Source: Euryarchaeota archaeon UBA169 (GTDB lineage: Archaea > Thermoplasmatota > Poseidoniia > MGIII > CG-Epi1). Taken from it: DNA of 18,804 nucleotides. Shown piece by piece: positions 16,001-18,804 of the stretch. How positions within the stretch are numbered: the first letter of the stretch is position 1; the number at the start of each line of letters is the position of its first letter. The stretch is taken from contig DAEH01000063.1 in assembly GCA_002497685.1 (NCBI GenBank), positions 1-18,804 on the forward strand. Reading direction: 5' to 3'. The notes beneath the pieces are model-generated. The model was not told the DNA's origin. It was given only the letters and a program-made list of their open reading frames with translations, and did no database searches. The position numbers and the translations under genes were made by a program.

Positions 16001-18804
16001 ATGAACTTAAGCAGACTAGCAACGCTAGCGGTAATTTTCATGATGGTCTTGAGTGCATTTGTAGCTATTCCAGCATACACTGTAAGTGCAGAAAATCATG
16101 GTGAGGAACAACACGATCATGACGAAGACAATGGCGATCATAATGATGATGCACCAGATTTTGATGACGTAGATGAAAATGAAGATGGTAAAATAGACAA
16201 GGATGAATTCATGGTATTTTGTCCTGAGGATATATCTGACGAAGAATGTACGGATGTTTTTAACCAATTCAGCGGTGATGATGGATTTATGGATGAGGAT
16301 GAGTATAATCATTTCAATGCAAATGTCAATAGGTCAGATAACGAATCCATGATGGTATGTTATGATATGGAAAATCATGAGGTAGATTTCAGCATTACAA
16401 ATGAAGAAGACTGTGTAGCTGCAGGATTTATGTGGGTTTCATCAAACAATGGCGATGACCGCGATGGAGATTTCAATCTTGCAAATCTTAAAGTGCACGT
16501 ACAAATGGAGTCTTTAGGAGAATGGTTAGTCACAGTCAAAGGAGACTATCCAGTAAGTGAATCGGAGAATTACAGACAAGAAATAGCAAATATGTGTGCA
16601 GATATGATTGGCACAGACTCTTCAGAAATTACACAAGCGTGTTATGACCTTTGGGAAAATGGCGATCTTCAAGGAGGAGATAATGGATGCCCTCCAGGCA
16701 TTAGTGAAGATGATTGTATAGCTATGCAAGAGTGTCAAAATGGAGGCATGAATATGTCTTGCATGCGATTGATGTACAATTATTGTCATGACAACCCTAA
16801 TGTTTGCGACTCAAGAGATGATGATAACGGAGATAACCACCCAGACCATCATGATAGTGAGCAAGGACTTCACCACCATGGTGATGAAGATTACCATCAT
16901 GATCATGATGACAACGATGAGTTCTCACATACTGATTACGACAGACACCACAGCCACGATGACGGTGCTTCTAATTTCCTTAATGAATTATTTGCTTATG
17001 AAGCTGGACATGTAACAGCTGAAGAGTTTTTGGCAAGTGATGGAATACAAGGTTTCGTTAGCGAAATGGACTTTAGTGGTGATGGTGATAATCCCTTTGA
17101 TTCACATGACTATGGCTTGTATGAGTTGGACACTTTCTTTGGACCTACTGAAGGTGAGGTAATGATTAAACTAGATTTTATTTATCCTGAAATGGTATCT
17201 CCAACTTTTATTTGTGGTAATGGGGATGAAATTCAGTTTTATTTAGTAAATGATGGTTCCGGAGATTGTGATGATGGTGCTGATGAGCAATGGTATGACA
17301 GTAATACTCCAGATGATACCACCGATGATTGTCAGGAATGGAATGATGAAAACTGTGAGGGCGATGAAGTTAATTGGTTTGATTGCCATGATGGCTCTCA
17401 GGTATGGATAAACTCCGTAAATGATCAAGTTAGTGACTGTGAAGATGGCGAAGACGAAGGACATTCGAATTACCATTCTTGGTATGGAGATGTCTTCCTA
17501 GTGGAAGGAGAAGTTTCCTCTGAAGATATCGGCGATGAATTAACTGCAAGTGAAATAATAACACGCAGTGGAAATTATTGTGGCTGGGCAGACGAAAATG
17601 AAACTTATACAGATTGTATTGAAGTAATTTTAGCAGATTTAGTAGCAGGGTCGTCATATACTCTCATTACCAAAGGAAATTGTTGGTATGAGCATACCTC
17701 AGATGGTGAAGAAGAAGTGGAATGTGGTACAGGTGATTATCATCACGCAATGTTTGATTCTGACGGAAATCACATGATTAATATGTCAGGTAATGTAACT
17801 CAAGATTCACCTATGGCAGATTTCTTAGATGCTAAAACAACCGATAATGATTTCGGTGAGTTTGTTATGTATCATGTAGAGTCGTTCGTTGTAGGTGATG
17901 GCGGATTTACAGGTTCAATGACTACATTTGGTTATCAATGCTATGAGTGGGATGGCAATGAAGACTGTTACTCATCAAATGGGATGGTCTATGTTTATGA
18001 TGCACTCAATGTGAATGATACAAGTTCAGGTTTAATTGGTTCTATGGCTACTTACTATCAGATGGATGAAGATGGCATCCCATGTCCTGAAGATGTAGAG
18101 TCTTGCAGTGTAGGTCATATGGATATGGAATTATCTCCTGGAGATTATACAATAGTTACAGCATCACATCATAATTTTAATTTTACAAATTTAATTCACA
18201 ATGAAGATGATTCTATTGCTAAGTCCTGGTCTGGTGGTCTAGAAGGAAGTCACTATTATTACGATAATGGTAATAGGATATTAGTGGAAGGTGATGGTAG
18301 ACTTCACTTCCCTACACCTGAATCGAAAGAGTATGAAGTTGGTGACTGTTATGATGAAGAAACTGGAGAGCCATTAGACTGTGATGATGTGTTCATGATA
18401 TTTGCTATTGCTTTTGATATAGTTGATAATATGACCGCTTACGAAGATGGTGAAATTGATGCAGTAACAGCAGCAGATAATATCAAAGAATTAATTTACA
18501 TGATGGAAGAACTTGGCGTCTTTGATAATGACGGAAATCATGATGGAAGCCACATGACACTTGAAGATTTTGATGTTAGTAGTTGGGACAGTGATAATGA
18601 TTTACAACTTATTGTTGATTGGTTTAACGAACACTATCACTATGATGAGAATGAAGCTGCAATGACTCTTGATTCCTTCCTATCCCAGTGCGATGGAATC
18701 TCAGATGATGTAAGTACAGACGTAGCACAATGTGTTTTGGACAAAGCATTGAGCATGATGTCTGATTCAGATCATGATGGCCATGATGAGCATAATCACG
18801 ATGA
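16001..18804 (+). CDS. Large acidic His/Asp-rich exported protein, 3' partial
   Basis: Open from the ATG at 16001 to the window edge (934 codons, no stop), so the gene continues outside. A signal peptide (about 1-30, AYTVSA) is clear. Features in order: an EF-hand loop at 58-69 with canonical D-x-N-x-D-G-x-I-D-x2-E spacing, and a degenerate second loop near 88-100; a Cys loop C120...C138-x6-W145 shared with the preceding gene; a Cys-rich segment (about 190-270); a stretch with 13 His in 40 residues (280-319); two short LDL-receptor-A-like repeats (403-429 and 460-486), each with one Cys pair and a D-C-x-D-G-x-D-E calcium motif; then beta-rich segments with paired cysteines. HDGHDEHNHD recurs at the very edge. 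Asp is strongly over-represented. No enzyme fold is recognised. Calcium or transition-metal binding at the cell surface is inferred. A C-terminal anchor may lie beyond the edge. Confidence 0.85.
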   Translation, partial: MNLSRLATLAVIFMMVLSAFVAIPAYTVSAENHGEEQHDHDEDNGDHNDDAPDFDDVDENEDGKIDKDEFMVFCPEDISDEECTDVFNQFSGDDGFMDEDEYNHFNANVNRSDNESMMVCYDMENHEVDFSITNEEDCVAAGFMWVSSNNGDDRDGDFNLANLKVHVQMESLGEWLVTVKGDYPVSESENYRQEIANMCADMIGTDSSEITQACYDLWENGDLQGGDNGCPPGISEDDCIAMQECQNGGMNMSCMRLMYNYCHDNPNVCDSRDDDNGDNHPDHHDSEQGLHHHGDEDYHHDHDDNDEFSHTDYDRHHSHDDGASNFLNELFAYEAGHVTAEEFLASDGIQGFVSEMDFSGDGDNPFDSHDYGLYELDTFFGPTEGEVMIKLDFIYPEMVSPTFICGNGDEIQFYLVNDGSGDCDDGADEQWYDSNTPDDTTDDCQEWNDENCEGDEVNWFDCHDGSQVWINSVNDQVSDCEDGEDEGHSNYHSWYGDVFLVEGEVSSEDIGDELTASEIITRSGNYCGWADENETYTDCIEVILADLVAGSSYTLITKGNCWYEHTSDGEEEVECGTGDYHHAMFDSDGNHMINMSGNVTQDSPMADFLDAKTTDNDFGEFVMYHVESFVVGDGGFTGSMTTFGYQCYEWDGNEDCYSSNGMVYVYDALNVNDTSSGLIGSMATYYQMDEDGIPCPEDVESCSVGHMDMELSPGDYTIVTASHHNFNFTNLIHNEDDSIAKSWSGGLEGSHYYYDNGNRILVEGDGRLHFPTPESKEYEVGDCYDEETGEPLDCDDVFMIFAIAFDIVDNMTAYEDGEIDAVTAADNIKELIYMMEELGVFDNDGNHDGSHMTLEDFDVSSWDSDNDLQLIVDWFNEHYHYDENEAAMTLDSFLSQCDGISDDVSTDVAQCVLDKALSMMSDSDHDGHDEHNHD

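Noticed and set aside
16025..17657. Minus-strand open frames across the acidic protein gene
   Set aside because: They are low-complexity mirror images of GAT/CAT-rich Asp and His codons, with no recognisable protein features, while the plus frame is open for 2.8 kb with a signal peptide and ordered motifs.
1..18804. CRISPR arrays, tRNA or rRNA genes, insertion sequences, prophage genes
   Set aside because: No repeat-spacer pattern, cloverleaf, rRNA segment, transposase or integrase was seen on either strand.

Overview
The window looks like an AT-rich chromosome segment from an aerobic marine archaeon, most likely a Thermoplasmatota/Euryarchaeota lineage of the Marine Group II (Poseidoniales) or III type. 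This placement is inferred from several signs. TATA-like boxes sit about 25-28 nt before start codons, which implies leaderless transcripts. Two surface proteins end in PGF-CTERM-like tails (PGF, hydrophobic helix, basic end). The window also has halocyanin/plastocyanin-like domains, many N-glycosylation sequons in exported proteins, and an A1-type haem-copper oxidase. No 16S rRNA or other phylogenetic marker is present, so the lineage is not proven.

Layout. (1) 21-956 (-): a stand-alone aromatic amino acid (phenylalanine-4-) hydroxylase. (2) 1080-4154 (+): a redox and copper-delivery block made of a VKOR-family thiol oxidase, a membrane-anchored thioredoxin-like protein, a lipoprotein in which a thioredoxin domain is inserted inside a SCO (copper chaperone) domain, and a DoxX-like membrane protein. 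(3) 4151-10477 (-), read right to left: ctaA (haem A synthase), ctaB (haem O synthase), coxB, coxA, coxC and a subunit IV, giving a complete aa3-type terminal oxidase with its haem A pathway. The DoxX-like gene and subunit IV converge so tightly that their stop codons overlap. (4) 10554-15893 (+): a secreted C-type lectin/thrombospondin-type-3 protein, an M20 metallopeptidase, and a surface protein with two type-1 copper domains flanking two fasciclin domains. (5) 16001 to the right edge (+): the first 934 codons of a very acidic, His-rich, Cys-rich exported protein with an EF-hand loop and two LDL-receptor-A-like repeats; its 3' end lies outside the window.

How it fits together (inference). 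Regions 2 and 3 form one respiratory biogenesis locus. CtaB and CtaA make haem A. The SCO-thioredoxin protein could load CuA, with its embedded thioredoxin domain keeping the copper-binding cysteines reduced. VKOR and the paralogous thioredoxin protein handle extracytoplasmic disulfides. No cytochrome c gene is seen, so the two-cupredoxin fasciclin protein is a candidate surface electron carrier to CuA.

The observations most worth checking are the domain-in-domain SCO/thioredoxin protein and its paralogous neighbour, the Reeler-like (choice-of-anchor V-like) domain with a CSCH motif fused to the N-terminus of COX1, the cupredoxin-Fas1-Fas1-cupredoxin architecture, and the large metal-binding-looking protein cut by the window edge. 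No rRNA, tRNA, CRISPR array or insertion sequence was seen, and no gene-free stretch exceeds about 130 bp.
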